Assembly (NCBI GenBank): GCA_024762925.1
Contig: JANTGM010000001.1
Location: forward strand, 149,555 to 213,554
Reading direction: 5' to 3'
Source of the DNA: Kofleriaceae bacterium
GTDB taxonomy: Bacteria; Myxococcota_A; Polyangia; Haliangiales; Haliangiaceae
Length of the DNA stretch: 64,000 nt
In this document: positions 28,643-41,987 of the stretch, one piece after another
Numbering within the stretch: position 1 is the stretch's first letter
How the letters are laid out: each line of letters starts with the position of its first letter
Translations under genes and position numbers: made by a program
Notes under the pieces: model-generated
What the model saw: the letters and a program-made list of their open reading frames with translations, nothing else
Databases searched by the model: none
What the model was told of the DNA's origin: nothing

Positions 28643-30022
28643 CTAGCGCCGCCGCACACGCATCTTGATGCCGTTCTTTGGGCGCAAGGTCACGCTCGGC
28701 TCTGGAATCACAGCGTGTCCTGGAATGAGTTCGAGGCGATAGCGCGAAAGCAGAGTGGCGATCATGATAACAGCCTCAGTCATGGCGAAGTGTTCTCCAA
28801 TGCACTTGCGAGGACCAACGATGAAGGGAAGGTACGCTCCACGAACCGGTGGCGTCTTGTCGGGGCCAAAGCGGTCGGGATCAAAGCCCTCAGGGTTTTC
28901 CCAGTAGTCAGGGTGTCGATGCAGGACGTACGGACTCATCAGAACCAATCCGCCTTTTGGGATTCGATAGCCTGCGATCTCGTCGCCCTCTTCGGCTCGT
29001 CTCCCAACGGTCCATGCAGGAGGGTAGAGCCGCATCGATTCTTTTAGCACCTGCGTTGTGTACGGAAGCTCTCGCAACTGTTCCGTGGTCGGCGCGCTGC
29101 CATCGAGCACTGCGTCGAGTTCCGCCTCTAGTCGGCGGGCGACTTCGGGATGCTTGGAAACGCAGTAGAATGTCCAGGCGAGGGCGTTTGCGGTGGTTTC
29201 ATGACCCGCAAGCAACATCGTCAGCACTTCGTCTCGCAGTTGTGTATCGCTCATGCCTTTGCCATCCTCATCACGGGCGTTGATGAACATGTTGAGCAGA
29301 GTTGGTTTGTCACCCGGGTCTTTGCGGCGCTCGGAAATGATCTCTCGCACCACTCGATCGAGTTCGGTAATATCGCGCTTCATGCGAAGATTTCTGGGCA
29401 GCGGAATGGAGGTGTTGAGCATGGGAAGTGGTGAGGCCATCATGCGCATGAAGCCCTTCATCATGCGGTCTAGGGAGCCGCTCACCTCAACAGAGTCATC
29501 AGTGAGGTCAACCCCGAAAAGCGTCTCGCCCGCAATGCGCAGTGTGATGTTCGACATCTCCTGTGCGATGTCCACTACGGAGAAGTTACGTGCTGGCGAT
29601 TCCAAGGAGTCTGCGAGATCTTCTGAGGCTGCGCGCATCACATCAGTCAAGCCGACAATCTGTGCCTTGTGAAACGCCGGTTGGGCAACGCGCCTCTGGC
29701 GTCGCCAAAGCTCGCCCTCGCTTGTGAGCAAGCCTTGCCCAAGCACCTGAGAGAGCATGTTGTAGCCGGGTGTGCGTTTGCTGTACTTCTTGTGCTTTGC
29801 AACGAGCACCGAGTACACCTCAGCCGGATCCGAGAGCAGGTGGAACCAGAAGGGCCCAAAGCGCAGTTGTGCCAGATCGCCCACCTCGCGCTGTGCGCGA
29901 AGCATGAGTCCAAGCGGATCGGCCTTGAAGTTGGGTTGGTGGCCCAAGAGATTGCGGGTTGGCAGAGTGGGAGCCGCTGAGGTGTCTCGGTGACGCATCA
30001 CCATTCCATCGTAGTAACTCAT
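28643..30022 (-). CDS. Cytochrome P450
   Basis: Heme monooxygenase of 459 residues from ATG 30022, chosen because AAAGGA lies 6 nt upstream. I-helix AGHETTANAL for oxygen activation, ESMR (ExxR), and the heme loop FIVGPRKCIG with the axial Cys near 407. The overall pattern resembles CYP102/CYP110-type fatty-acid or hydrophobic-substrate hydroxylases. No fused reductase and no ferredoxin gene adjacent. Divergently paired with a TetR gene across a 417-bp spacer with a palindrome, so it is probably controlled by that regulator. Confidence 0.96.
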   Translation of the reverse strand: MSYYDGMVMRHRDTSAAPTLPTRNLLGHQPNFKADPLGLMLRAQREVGDLAQLRFGPFWFHLLSDPAEVYSVLVAKHKKYSKRTPGYNMLSQVLGQGLLTSEGELWRRQRRVAQPAFHKAQIVGLTDVMRAASEDLADSLESPARNFSVVDIAQEMSNITLRIAGETLFGVDLTDDSVEVSGSLDRMMKGFMRMMASPLPMLNTSIPLPRNLRMKRDITELDRVVREIISERRKDPGDKPTLLNMFINARDEDGKGMSDTQLRDEVLTMLLAGHETTANALAWTFYCVSKHPEVARRLEAELDAVLDGSAPTTEQLRELPYTTQVLKESMRLYPPAWTVGRRAEEGDEIAGYRIPKGGLVLMSPYVLHRHPDYWENPEGFDPDRFGPDKTPPVRGAYLPFIVGPRKCIGEHFAMTEAVIMIATLLSRYRLELIPGHAVIPEPSVTLRPKNGIKMRVRRR

Positions 30023-30439
30023 TGAAATTCCTTTGTTCGGGCTGGATGTAGGGTGCTCTGGCGCTTGTGCTTGCGAGCAATTGCTCATGTTCGATAATAT
30101 GAGCTTTCACTCAGTTTTCGCTACTCGCATTTGCAATCGGCCTCTTGCTCGGGCCTGCAAGGACCTGGCGCCGACGACTGGCACTCTTGCTCGCACTTTG
30201 AAGGGCCAGCGGTTCTTTCTCAGATTGTGGACAGGTGATGGCTCGCATTTGGCTCCAAGGATCGAACCTTAGATCCGTCGACTATCTCGCGCCTACCGCC
30301 CAAGGTAGTCGCAACACAGATATGCTTTGATTTCTTCATTTGCGGCGCTTGCCATAGTTCCCGCTCAATCATGAGCTGATGCGGCACAATAGGATTCGGC
30401 ATGCCATGCTCGAAGAGTAGGGTAGATTCGTAGTGCATC
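30023..30439. other. Divergent spacer between P450 and TetR genes
   Basis: No protein gene seen. It contains the palindrome at 30083-30104 and a weaker one, GGATC-N8-GATCC (30259-30276). Both could be regulator-binding sites; I could not assign a clear promoter. Confidence 0.5.
30083..30104. promoter_or_regulatory. Palindrome upstream of P450: candidate TetR operator
   Basis: GCTCAT-N10-ATGAGC, perfectly symmetric, centred about 70 bp before the P450 start. The size (22 bp) suits a TetR-family dimer. Confidence 0.4.
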
Positions 30440-31069
30440 ATGGCAGCGCAAACCGCCAAAGCTCCTCGCAAGCGTCCCAGACAGCGTCGTTCTCAGCAGA
30501 CTGTGGCGGCAATCCTAGAGGCTACTGGCCGCATTCTCGTTGATGAGGGCTACGACAAGCTCAACACCAACCGCGTTGCGGAAGTTGCTGGAGTAAGCAT
30601 CGGCTCGCTGTATCAGTATTTTCCCAACAAGCAGGCCCTGGTGCTCGCCTTGGCCGAGTCACATCTCGGACGAGAGATTGAGCGTCTTGCAGGCATGACA
30701 GCAGAGCTGCAAGAGCTCCCGCTGCCCCAGGCCACGCGCAAGTGCATTCGAGCGCTCTTCGAGGCCTTCACTGTTGATGTCGAGTTGCACCGCGCGCTTG
30801 TCACCGATGTGGTGCACCTCGGTGAGCCGCTTGTGTACGCCTTGCAGGCCAAGGCCGAGCTGGCAGTGCGTCTGGCCCTTGAGAGGCGACGCGACGAGAT
30901 TCTTCCTACGGACCTCGATCTGGCGGCATTCTTCCTCGTGAGTGCAGTTGACTCCATCGTCATTCGGGGGCTCACCCTTGCAGGCGATCGTTTCTCGCTA
31001 GAGACCCTGGAGGACGAGATTTACGAACTTGTCTTACGCTACCTTGTCGGCAGCGCTGAGCCAACTTAA
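30440..31069 (+). CDS. TetR-family transcriptional regulator
   Basis: 209 residues. The N-terminal HTH (about 18-65) is canonical: RRSQQTVAAILEATGRI, NTNRVAEVAGVSIGSLYQYFPNKQAL. The C-terminal ligand domain (about 80-205) is all-helical. Family knowledge: TetR regulators usually repress a neighbouring operon until a small molecule binds. Inference: it controls the divergent P450 gene, and perhaps the GMC cluster. Its TAA overlaps the stop of the convergent gene on a shared TTAA (31066-31069). Confidence 0.94.
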   Translation: MAAQTAKAPRKRPRQRRSQQTVAAILEATGRILVDEGYDKLNTNRVAEVAGVSIGSLYQYFPNKQALVLALAESHLGREIERLAGMTAELQELPLPQATRKCIRALFEAFTVDVELHRALVTDVVHLGEPLVYALQAKAELAVRLALERRRDEILPTDLDLAAFFLVSAVDSIVIRGLTLAGDRFSLETLEDEIYELVLRYLVGSAEPT

Positions 31070-31659
31070 CGGCGAATTGGCCCCGTGACCTGACGCTCTC
31101 GCTCAAGCAGGAAGAAGTTGGAGCGCACCCGAAGGGGCCCCAGCGCGTAATACGCCTTGCCCAAGTAGAGGTCGCGATTGTCTGCATCAACTTGCACGAG
31201 GTAGTCGCGAAGGCCGCTCGAAGGATCGAGTGTCTTGTTGCCGCCCTCGCCGTAGTTGAGGAGGACAGCGTGCAGATAGGCGTTGTCCTTCGCTGTCGGA
31301 TCGACTCTTGCGACTCGGTAGAAGCCAAAGCGTTTTGGTTCCTCGCCTACAGGTTTGGAACGCCAAGGCATCTCGACGCCATCTTGTACGACGGGGCAGT
31401 TGTAGCCAAAGAGCTCTTCGCCTTCCCAGTAGAAGCCCTTCATAAACTTCTTGATGCCGGCAAGCTTTGCCCATGCAGGGTGGTTCATTCCTCGAAACTC
31501 CCACCCCGCCAACGCATCGAGGTCGGGCAGCGTGCCTCGCAGAAACACCGTCTCCAATTCGTTGCCGCTCATTCGTGCAAGCTCGTAGTAGCGGCCAGAG
31601 CCCACGTGTGTTGTTGGGACGCTAGGTTGGGGGGCGGTTTCTGGTGGTGTTTCGCTCAT
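31066..31659 (-). CDS. Hypothetical protein coupled to the GMC oxidoreductase
   Basis: 197 residues, soluble, no signal. Contains ELETVFLRGTLPDLDALAGW, FRGMNHPAWAKLAGIKKFMKGF and LLNYGEGGN; I do not recognise a named domain. From memory, a similar protein accompanies GMC-type oxidoreductases in other Myxococcota and in actinobacteria, but I cannot check. Its ATG overlaps the GMC stop (ATGA), so translation is coupled, which argues for a joint function, for instance binding a hydrophobic substrate. Confidence 0.8.
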   Translation of the reverse strand: MSETPPETAPQPSVPTTHVGSGRYYELARMSGNELETVFLRGTLPDLDALAGWEFRGMNHPAWAKLAGIKKFMKGFYWEGEELFGYNCPVVQDGVEMPWRSKPVGEEPKRFGFYRVARVDPTAKDNAYLHAVLLNYGEGGNKTLDPSSGLRDYLVQVDADNRDLYLGKAYYALGPLRVRSNFFLLERERQVTGPIRR

Positions 31660-33185
31660 AGTTGGTATTGTCTTGGAGACTGCAGAATGTGGTGCACATT
31701 GCGGGTGGTGAGAGCCTGGATCGTCTCCATGGGGTTCACACCAACAGGCGTCGGAAACAGGCTGGCATCGGCGACCATGAGGCCAACCGTGTCGTGAACC
31801 AAACCGTGCATATCAGTGACGGAACGCGATGGGTCCCCGCCCATGCATGCGGAGCCCATTAGGTGAACTGTCAGGACTTCCATGGACGACTTGGGAATCT
31901 TTGAGCGGTAGAGCTTGCGCAGCTCGTCCACCGACGTTAGCTCGCCAACCCCAGAGAAGGGCGGGATGATGCGCTTGGCTCCAGTTTCGAAGAGAAGCTC
32001 GGCAAGCAGCGCGGAGCCACGAACCAGACGCTCAGCATCAAAGTCACTCAGGTTGTAGAACGCTTGCGGATGGCCACCGGGCAAAAACTTCAAATGCCCC
32101 ATTTGCGTATCTTCCACCATGAGGCCCGCAACGACAGTTCGCTCGTAGAGGTCCATAAGCTCGCCGAGCTCTTGGCCATAGTACGGGGAACTCATGGCAA
32201 TCACGCTGGGGGGGACATTGACAGCGGCGAAGAGGAAGCCCTGATCGTGAAACTCGCGAACTTGATACGCCTGGTGTACGCCTTCCCAACCGCGAACGGC
32301 TTCGTCGTAGATCGCGACGAGCTTCGTGTTCGGATGGAGGCTAAGATTTTTTCCTAGCAGCCCAGAGCGAGCCTTGATTCCAGAGCGATGCAAGAGTGCG
32401 GGCGTGTGCACCGAGCCGCAGGCCGCGATGACGAGCTTGGCATGCACTTTCACTTCGTGGGAGGGGCTACCGTTTGGATTGGTGACATGACCCAAGACGC
32501 CGGTGGCGCGCTTTCCGTCGCGAAGAATTTGGCTTGCTCGAATGTTTGAGTAAATGCACGCGCCATAGTGCAGAGCTCGAGGGAGGTAACTCACAAGGGC
32601 ACTTTGTTTGGCACCGGTTGGGCAGCCAAAGGCGCAGTTGTTGCTGCCTGGGCAGTGCAGCTGATTGCGAAGATTGGGAATGATCTTCCAGCCCTTGGCG
32701 TCAGCTCCCTCTTTGAGGATTTGGTTGTCACGGCCAATACTCTCGGGATCCTGGTAGGCGACATTGATGCGCCTCTCGACGCGCTCAAAGTACGGCTCCA
32801 TATCCTTGGCGCTAATGCGGTCGATTTCCGCTTCCAGCCCCCAGCGCGATAAGATTTCTTCTGGAGTTCGCCAAGACATACCGCCATTGAGCACCGTTGA
32901 GCCCCCAACAACACTGCCCTCTTGATAGAGCACCGGCGGCGAGCCGATAGCCATCGTGGCTCCGCCACCGCGGTACATCTTGCGAATCATGTCGGATGCG
33001 TTCGGCGTGAAGTCTTTGGTGCCGTAGTAGCTGCCTTCTTCTAGGACGATGACATCGTAGCCAGCTTCGGCAAATTCGGCTGCAGCGGTTGCGCCACCCG
33101 CTCCTGAGCCCACCACAACGACATCGCAGGCAAGCTCGGTATTCTCGGTGATGTCGCTGCGATCAAAAACTCGTTCTGGTTTCAT
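31656..33185 (-). CDS. FAD-dependent GMC-family oxidoreductase
   Basis: 509 residues; oxidises alcohols, sterols or sugars with FAD. N-terminal FAD site GSGAGGATAAAEFAEAG with the acidic strand end VLEEG; a Cys-rich CPGSNNCAFGCPTGAK, typical of the membrane-linked or cholesterol-oxidase-like branch; C-terminal HLMGSACMG and GVNPMET with the catalytic His and Asn region. A clear AAGGAG lies 6 nt before the ATG. Inference: with the neighbouring gluconate-dehydrogenase-subunit-3-like protein it forms a two-subunit dehydrogenase. Substrate uncertain; long-chain alcohol or sterol is plausible given the P450 nearby. Confidence 0.93.
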   Translation of the reverse strand: MKPERVFDRSDITENTELACDVVVVGSGAGGATAAAEFAEAGYDVIVLEEGSYYGTKDFTPNASDMIRKMYRGGGATMAIGSPPVLYQEGSVVGGSTVLNGGMSWRTPEEILSRWGLEAEIDRISAKDMEPYFERVERRINVAYQDPESIGRDNQILKEGADAKGWKIIPNLRNQLHCPGSNNCAFGCPTGAKQSALVSYLPRALHYGACIYSNIRASQILRDGKRATGVLGHVTNPNGSPSHEVKVHAKLVIAACGSVHTPALLHRSGIKARSGLLGKNLSLHPNTKLVAIYDEAVRGWEGVHQAYQVREFHDQGFLFAAVNVPPSVIAMSSPYYGQELGELMDLYERTVVAGLMVEDTQMGHLKFLPGGHPQAFYNLSDFDAERLVRGSALLAELLFETGAKRIIPPFSGVGELTSVDELRKLYRSKIPKSSMEVLTVHLMGSACMGGDPSRSVTDMHGLVHDTVGLMVADASLFPTPVGVNPMETIQALTTRNVHHILQSPRQYQL

Positions 33186-33200
33186 GGCCGGCTCCTTGTG

Positions 33201-33743
33201 CTACTCGGGCGCGTACGTTCGCGCTGGGCCTAGAACGCCAGGCAGTGGGTCGGGAGCCAGAATGTCTGCTTCGCGCTTGGCGATGGCTGCATCATACGTT
33301 TGCAGCCGATAGCGGATGCTCTTGTCAATCCATTCCTGCGGCGTATAGCCAATGTCAGCCATCATGGCGGGCTGCTCATAGCAGGAGAGGGCGATGAGGC
33401 TCTTGATGCCCTTGGCGAACTCGTGCTGTGGAGGCAACTTGCTGTGGAACCAAGAGTCAAAGTACTTGCGAGCCTGCTCATCATCCAGCTTGGACGCTCG
33501 CGTTCCCAGGTGCGATGGGTAGGCCATGGCGGCAACCTCGTATCCAGAGATGCCGGCTAGGAGGGCGGCGCGAACCCCTGTGGGCGAGGCACGTATGGAG
33601 AGCTCGACATGATCAACGATGTCGTCGATCAGATCGAGCTCTTGGGCTCGACTCGGGCATACCACCCGAGCCAGACTTTGAAGCAGCTGCCGTACCGGTT
33701 TGGGGTGCGTGTAGTCTGCTAGGTCAGCCATGGAGCCATTCAA
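33201..33743 (-). CDS. Gluconate 2-dehydrogenase subunit 3-like protein
   Basis: 180 residues; all-helical, with LARVVCPSRAQ, DHVELSIRASP and YFDSWFHSKLPPQHEFAKGIKS. Proteins of this family serve as the small subunit of GMC-type dehydrogenases and often carry a Tat signal; no signal is visible here, so the complex may be cytosolic. It lies 15 nt upstream of the GMC gene in the same operon. Met5 (33731) is an alternative start. No Shine-Dalgarno is clear for either start. Confidence 0.78.
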   Translation of the reverse strand: MNGSMADLADYTHPKPVRQLLQSLARVVCPSRAQELDLIDDIVDHVELSIRASPTGVRAALLAGISGYEVAAMAYPSHLGTRASKLDDEQARKYFDSWFHSKLPPQHEFAKGIKSLIALSCYEQPAMMADIGYTPQEWIDKSIRYRLQTYDAAIAKREADILAPDPLPGVLGPARTYAPE

Positions 33744-33754
33744 GCAACCGGGGG

Positions 33755-34525
33755 TTACTGAATCAACTCTAGAAGCGCCATCAGTCGCTCGTCATGACCT
33801 TCGAGGTACTGGTTCATTCGCGCGATGGCCTCATCGGAGTTCTGCTGCTCAAGAGCATCTAACACGCCATCCCAGGCAGCGAGGTAGCTCTCTGGTGGGG
33901 AAAGCACAGCACCAAGTGATTTGGCGAGGTCGTTGTAGATGCCACTCATTTGGTTGAGCATCCAAAGCCCGGGAAGACACTTGGCACTCTCAACAATGCT
34001 GCGAAGCACATCGAGATCCGCCGTTGCGGATCGCGCACCAGCTGTGCGTTTTTCCCAAGCATCACGAGCCACGTCACGAGCGCGGGCTGTTGCTTCTGGT
34101 CGCACCCGCGTGATGACCATGGAGAGAATCTCTCGCATCAGGGAACGGCGCAGGCGAAGCAGGTCCTTGACCATGATGGGGGTTGAAGGTGCTTCGGGGC
34201 CAGGTTCGGCGTAGCGAAGGTAGGAGGGAAGGACGTCAATCATCCAGTCGGTGACGTCTTGCACAGCGATTCCAGAGCCGCGTCTGGGCTTCACAAGATT
34301 CCACTCACCGAGGCGCCGTAGGGCTTCTCGGAGGGTTGGGCGAGACGCGCCAAGCTGCTTTGCGAGATCGCGTTCCGCGGGGAGGCGAGCTCCTGCTGGG
34401 TAGGTACCACCAACGATGTCAGCGAGAAGTTTCTCAAAAACTGTCTCGGTGGCCGTGAGTGGTGCATCGGGTACTGGATGGGTAGCGCCCGAGGGCGCGC
34501 TTGCGGGGGAGTTGGGGGTGATCAT
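33755..34525 (-). CDS. GntR-family (FadR/FCD-type) transcriptional regulator
   Basis: 256 residues. An N-terminal winged helix (about 28-95: LADIVGGTYPAGARLPAERDLAKQL, RPTLREALRRLGEWNLV, RRGSG) and a C-terminal helical FCD-like ligand domain (about 115-250). It heads the operon of the subunit-3-like, GMC and hypothetical genes, so it likely controls them in response to an acid or fatty-acyl ligand. This makes two dedicated regulators (GntR, TetR) for a five-kb oxidative cluster. Confidence 0.93.
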   Translation of the reverse strand: MITPNSPASAPSGATHPVPDAPLTATETVFEKLLADIVGGTYPAGARLPAERDLAKQLGASRPTLREALRRLGEWNLVKPRRGSGIAVQDVTDWMIDVLPSYLRYAEPGPEAPSTPIMVKDLLRLRRSLMREILSMVITRVRPEATARARDVARDAWEKRTAGARSATADLDVLRSIVESAKCLPGLWMLNQMSGIYNDLAKSLGAVLSPPESYLAAWDGVLDALEQQNSDEAIARMNQYLEGHDERLMALLELIQ

Positions 34526-34836
34526 TAGCTTTCAGTGCCTTCGATTTTTGGGGGGGATGCCCGGGGACGCTACTGCTAGGTGGGCAAATGATGATAGGAC
34601 CGACCAAAGGGAAACTTTCCTTCCCAAATGCAGGTCCTGCTTGAGGGAACTGGAGGAGAGCACATTCCGACTTGAGTGCCTACTGAAATCCGATAAATGG
34701 TCCTTCCAATTACTCAATGCAGTCATTAGCTCAGCTAAACACTCCATGACCCGGGCCCGTAGATGCGCTTCATTACGGGAGAATTTGCACTCCGTGCAAT
34801 TGACGATCTGCATGGCCCAGCCATACGGTTTGGCCT
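34526..34836. other. Divergent spacer between gntR and lon
   Basis: No gene is convincing here. It holds GGAAA-C-TTTCC near 34610 and the lon regulatory elements at 34785-34829. Confidence 0.5.
34785..34829 (+). promoter_or_regulatory. Operator-like palindrome and putative promoter of lon
   Basis: TTGCAC-TCC-GTGCAA (34785-34799) abuts TTGACG (34800-34805). A weak -10 (TACGGT, 34824-34829) follows after 18 bp. The predicted start is at or next to the lon ATG (34837), which has no Shine-Dalgarno. Confidence 0.4.
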
Positions 34837-37287
<2,451 letters not shown>

Positions 37288-37303
37288 CTTAAGTCGTTCT
37301 GTG

Positions 37304-37341
37304 AAGCCCGCTCTTTCGGCACATCGCCATCGAGCGGGCTT
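37304..37341 (+). terminator. Intrinsic terminator after lon
   Basis: AAGCCCGCTC (37304-37313) pairs with GAGCGGGCTT (37332-37341), an 18-nt loop; the downstream T content is modest (TGTGCTTT). Confidence 0.65.
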
Positions 37342-37404
37342 TGTGCTTTCGGAGGCCGCAGCAGAGACATGATCAGCCTTGCGAAATTCGTGCTGGGCTG
37401 AGTC

Positions 37405-37433
37405 TTGACGAGCCTCTACGTGGTGCTTAGGTT
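37405..37433 (+). promoter_or_regulatory. Putative promoter of dnaK
   Basis: TTGACG (37405-37410), 17-bp spacer, TAGGTT (37428-37433); start near 37440, leaving a 37-nt leader containing AAGGAG. No HrcA (CIRCE) operator is visible. Confidence 0.45.
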
Positions 37434-37476
37434 GCGTTCACTACACAAACTCCAGGACATAAGGAGACTACAAATC

Positions 37477-39381
<1,905 letters not shown>

Positions 39382-39423
39382 TCCAGACGCAGTTCCCTAG
39401 ACTGCATCAACACTTATGTCCAT

Positions 39424-39465
39424 GGGACGCCGGGCTGCCACACAGCCCGAGCGTCCCTTTTCTTT
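39424..39465 (+). terminator. Strong intrinsic terminator after dnaK
   Basis: A near-perfect 13-14 bp stem (GGGACGC CGGGCT / AGCCCG A GCGTCCC, 39424-39457) directly followed by TTTTCTTTT. Confidence 0.9.
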
Positions 39466-39495
39466 TGAGGACTTCGTGGCATACTGAGGAGTAGG

Positions 39496-40350
39496 GTGGG
39501 GACCGTGCATCAATATGTGCTACTTGCTTTCGTGGCAGTAGGCCTCGGCAGCGGATGCATCTATGACGGGCTCGTAGTCGAAGACGGATCCGGGTTTTCG
39601 CGAGGTCCATCGCGGGCGGGAATGCTCTATGAGGGCGCCAAGCTCCCCACTCGCGGGGAAGGGCATTGGATTCCCCCTACCTGGGCCTCACGGGGGCTCA
39701 ACTATGGCGTCGACGAGATGGTAAGCACCGTGGTGTACGCTGGGCGCAGCTTGAAGCTTCAAGACTCGCGACTGGAATTGGGTGTAGGTGACATTTCTCG
39801 GGCACATGGTGGGCGATCGCCCTGGCATCGCTCGCACCAAACCGGCCGTGACGTCGATTTTCTCTTCCTGGTGAAGGACAAGGCCGGCAACCCTTTGCGC
39901 AATGATCAGATGCGCAAGCACCTGGCGACAGGCGCTGAACGCGTGGCAGAAGGCAAGCGAGCTGAGGTCTTCTTTGACGCACGCGCCAATTGGCTTCTCG
40001 TTGAAGCGCTAATCACCAATCCGGTCGCCGAGGTTCAGTACATCTTTGTGCAGGCAGATTTGCGGCAGCTTATGCTGGACTATGCAAAACAGAGCGGAGT
40101 CTCTTGGGCGATGCGCGAGCGTGCCGCTCAAACAATGAAGCAGCCAAGTGATTCGGCGCCTCATGACGACCACATGCACGTTCGAATCTACTGCCCCAAG
40201 GATGATGTTGCAGCGGGGTGTGTGGACTTCGGCCAAATGCGTTGGCACAAAAAGGACCTCAAGTACGGTGGTCGTGTTGAGCGCCTGCAGCGCTACGATG
40301 ACGTCCTCAAGGACATCGACGTTGGAACCTTTGCCTGGCTCATTCGCTGA
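39496..40350 (+). CDS. mepA: Penicillin-insensitive murein endopeptidase-like lipoprotein (MepA/M74)
   Basis: Cleaves D-Ala-meso-DAP cross-links in peptidoglycan. 284 residues; the signal ends in GLGSGC (lipobox Cys21), so it is membrane-anchored, unlike periplasmic E. coli MepA. M74 zinc motifs are present: HRSHQTGRDVDF and HDDHMHVRIYC. The start is GTG: 39496 (4 nt after GAGGAG) or 39505; both keep the lipobox. It stands alone between the dnaK terminator and a convergent gene. Confidence 0.9.
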   Translation: MGTVHQYVLLAFVAVGLGSGCIYDGLVVEDGSGFSRGPSRAGMLYEGAKLPTRGEGHWIPPTWASRGLNYGVDEMVSTVVYAGRSLKLQDSRLELGVGDISRAHGGRSPWHRSHQTGRDVDFLFLVKDKAGNPLRNDQMRKHLATGAERVAEGKRAEVFFDARANWLLVEALITNPVAEVQYIFVQADLRQLMLDYAKQSGVSWAMRERAAQTMKQPSDSAPHDDHMHVRIYCPKDDVAAGCVDFGQMRWHKKDLKYGGRVERLQRYDDVLKDIDVGTFAWLIR

Positions 40351-40401
40351 TGTCTCGACGAGGAATGTTGTCGCCCTCGTCCTCGTCCCCAATGCCAGCT
40401 G

Positions 40402-40908
40402 TTAGCGCTTTCGACGAATCGAGCGCAACGACAAATCAAATGCACGCAATAGCTGGCCCCGAGTGCGATTGTCGTTCGTACTCAGAGTGAGCGAGTACCC
40501 TGTATTGGTGTCTGCTGGCACAAGGACAGCTTGCCGCAAGAAGCTCTTGCCATTGTCGAAGTCCATCCAGTACGCGCCGGTTGCCGAGTGCAGTTGAGGA
40601 GCGCGTACACGGAAGCCCAGTTTCTCGAGCTTCTTGGCAGTAACGGTCGCGTAGCTCTGGGAATCCAAGTGTGTCTCCAAGGTCTCGGCTGCAAAGAGCA
40701 TACGTGCATCGGGTCTGCGATGCGTCATCCACAGAAGGATGCTCGGATACGAGGAGTCCTCACTTAGCTGCCATCCCTTGGGGCTCTCAAGACTGACGCG
40801 CCATTCGTCAGACTTGTAGATCTCTCCATCAAGATCTGCATGGGCCAATCCGGAGAACGACGCGAAGAAAATGATCGCGATGATCAGTGCTTTGTTCGCG
40901 CTCGGCAT
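40402..40908 (-). CDS. Secreted hypothetical protein (PsbP-like fold possible)
   Basis: 168 residues with a Sec signal (ALIIAIIFFASFSGLAHA, cleavage near 25). The mature part (WRVSLESPKGWQLSEDSSYPSILLW ... GYSLTLSTNDNRTRGQLLRAFDLSLRSI) has the pattern of small lipid- or protein-binding beta folds annotated as PsbP-like or DUF1795-like. I cannot decide. No neighbours in the same direction. Confidence 0.7.
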   Translation of the reverse strand: MPSANKALIIAIIFFASFSGLAHADLDGEIYKSDEWRVSLESPKGWQLSEDSSYPSILLWMTHRRPDARMLFAAETLETHLDSQSYATVTAKKLEKLGFRVRAPQLHSATGAYWMDFDNGKSFLRQAVLVPADTNTGYSLTLSTNDNRTRGQLLRAFDLSLRSIRRKR

Positions 40909-41212
40909 TCCTCTTAGTTAGCACACAGAGGGGGCTAGGTGTGGTTTTGAGGCGTTTTAGCGGCCCGCCTACCTATGTGAATACCTGAACAAAGTAGCAG
41001 ATGAAAACTTGACTCTATTCGCCTTGGTATTCTTGACCGACTACATTCATTAGAATACAGTGAGTTCACTTCGGGGCAGAGAACTCTTCTAATGGAGACT
41101 CTGAATTGATGTCTTGGCAGTTGAAGCACAAGGCTATGGGTATGAGGGGAACTTCGCTTTGCAAGGTTCGGGTGGCTGTACAGCTTCAAAGATGTGCTTC
41201 TAGAGGACTATC
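40909..41212. other. Spacer upstream of the MerR-like gene
   Basis: AT-richer than its surroundings. It contains a putative promoter at 41033-41061 and, at its end, AGAGGA 6 nt before the GTG start at 41213. I see no RNA gene. Confidence 0.5.
41033..41061 (+). promoter_or_regulatory. Putative promoter of the MerR-like gene
   Basis: TTGACC (41033-41038), 17-bp spacer, TACAGT (41056-41061). The start near 41068 would give a leader of about 145 nt, unusually long for this window. Confidence 0.45.
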
Positions 41213-41932
41213 GTGACAACGCGAATTCGAAATACGGCGCTTGGGATGTTGCTCGAGACAAGCAACTCCAACAGTGACGCATCTGATGCGAGTGGGGCAG
41301 AGGGCCTCGTCCGGGCCTCGGTCGCTCAACACAGCCGCAAGACGCGAGGTGTCTTGGGGGCTGGAGCGTCAAGAAAGGCGCGCGATGCCGGTCTGCTGAG
41401 TGAAGACGAACTCAAAGCCATCCAAGCGGAATACGAAAACGGAATGACGGCCGTGCAAATCGTCGAGGTTTTCGTGTCACGTGGAGTGCGCTTCTCCGAG
41501 GCCAGCTTTCGAAAGTACGTCCAGCAGGGATTGCTACCTCGAAGCCGTCGCGTCGGACGCAAGGGCAAGCACCGTGGCTCGTTGGGAGTGTACCCAGCCA
41601 AGGCGGTTCATCGCATTAACGTCATTAAGTCGCTCATGAGTGACGGCTACACGATCGAAGAGATTCAAGAGCAGTTTCTTCAGTTCGCTGATGTTGTAGA
41701 AAATCTAGAAGAAGGACTCAAAGAGGCCTTCGAGTTGTTTGGAACAGAGGTTTCCAGCCCGCGCTTTGACAATAAGGTGCGAAAAACTCTGAGCCGAGAA
41801 ATCGCAGAAGCACAGACCTGGGCTGAGGAACTGCTCACGCGAATCACCAACCTGTCAGAACGACTCTCGCAGAGTCACGGAGACAGCTATCGGAGTACCG
41901 GTGCCGCGGGCAGCGCCGAAGACTTGTTGTAG
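41213..41932 (+). CDS. MerR-like transcriptional regulator
   Basis: 239 residues from a GTG (AGAGGA upstream). The region 75-155 fits a MerR-type winged helix: [49 protein letters not shown], then IEEIQEQF. A Ser-rich N-terminal 50 residues and a helical C-terminus (about 160-225) with heptad-like Leu follow. The usual MerR metal-binding Cys are absent. It directly precedes a sigma-like regulator; both are transcribed toward purH. Confidence 0.83.
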   Translation: MTTRIRNTALGMLLETSNSNSDASDASGAEGLVRASVAQHSRKTRGVLGAGASRKARDAGLLSEDELKAIQAEYENGMTAVQIVEVFVSRGVRFSEASFRKYVQQGLLPRSRRVGRKGKHRGSLGVYPAKAVHRINVIKSLMSDGYTIEEIQEQFLQFADVVENLEEGLKEAFELFGTEVSSPRFDNKVRKTLSREIAEAQTWAEELLTRITNLSERLSQSHGDSYRSTGAAGSAEDLL

Positions 41933-41987
41933 GCGCTCATTGGTCCGAGATGAGCACAGTACGGAAACGCAGAAGATGGGGGTCGAT

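Noticed and set aside
34785..34799. CIRCE (HrcA) operator before lon
   Set aside because: CIRCE is TTAGCACTC-N9-GAGTGCTAA; here the spacer is 3 and the arms differ.
37405..37476. TTG start for DnaK at 37405
   Set aside because: The TTG is the -35 element of the putative promoter; the true family start with AAGGAG is at 37477.
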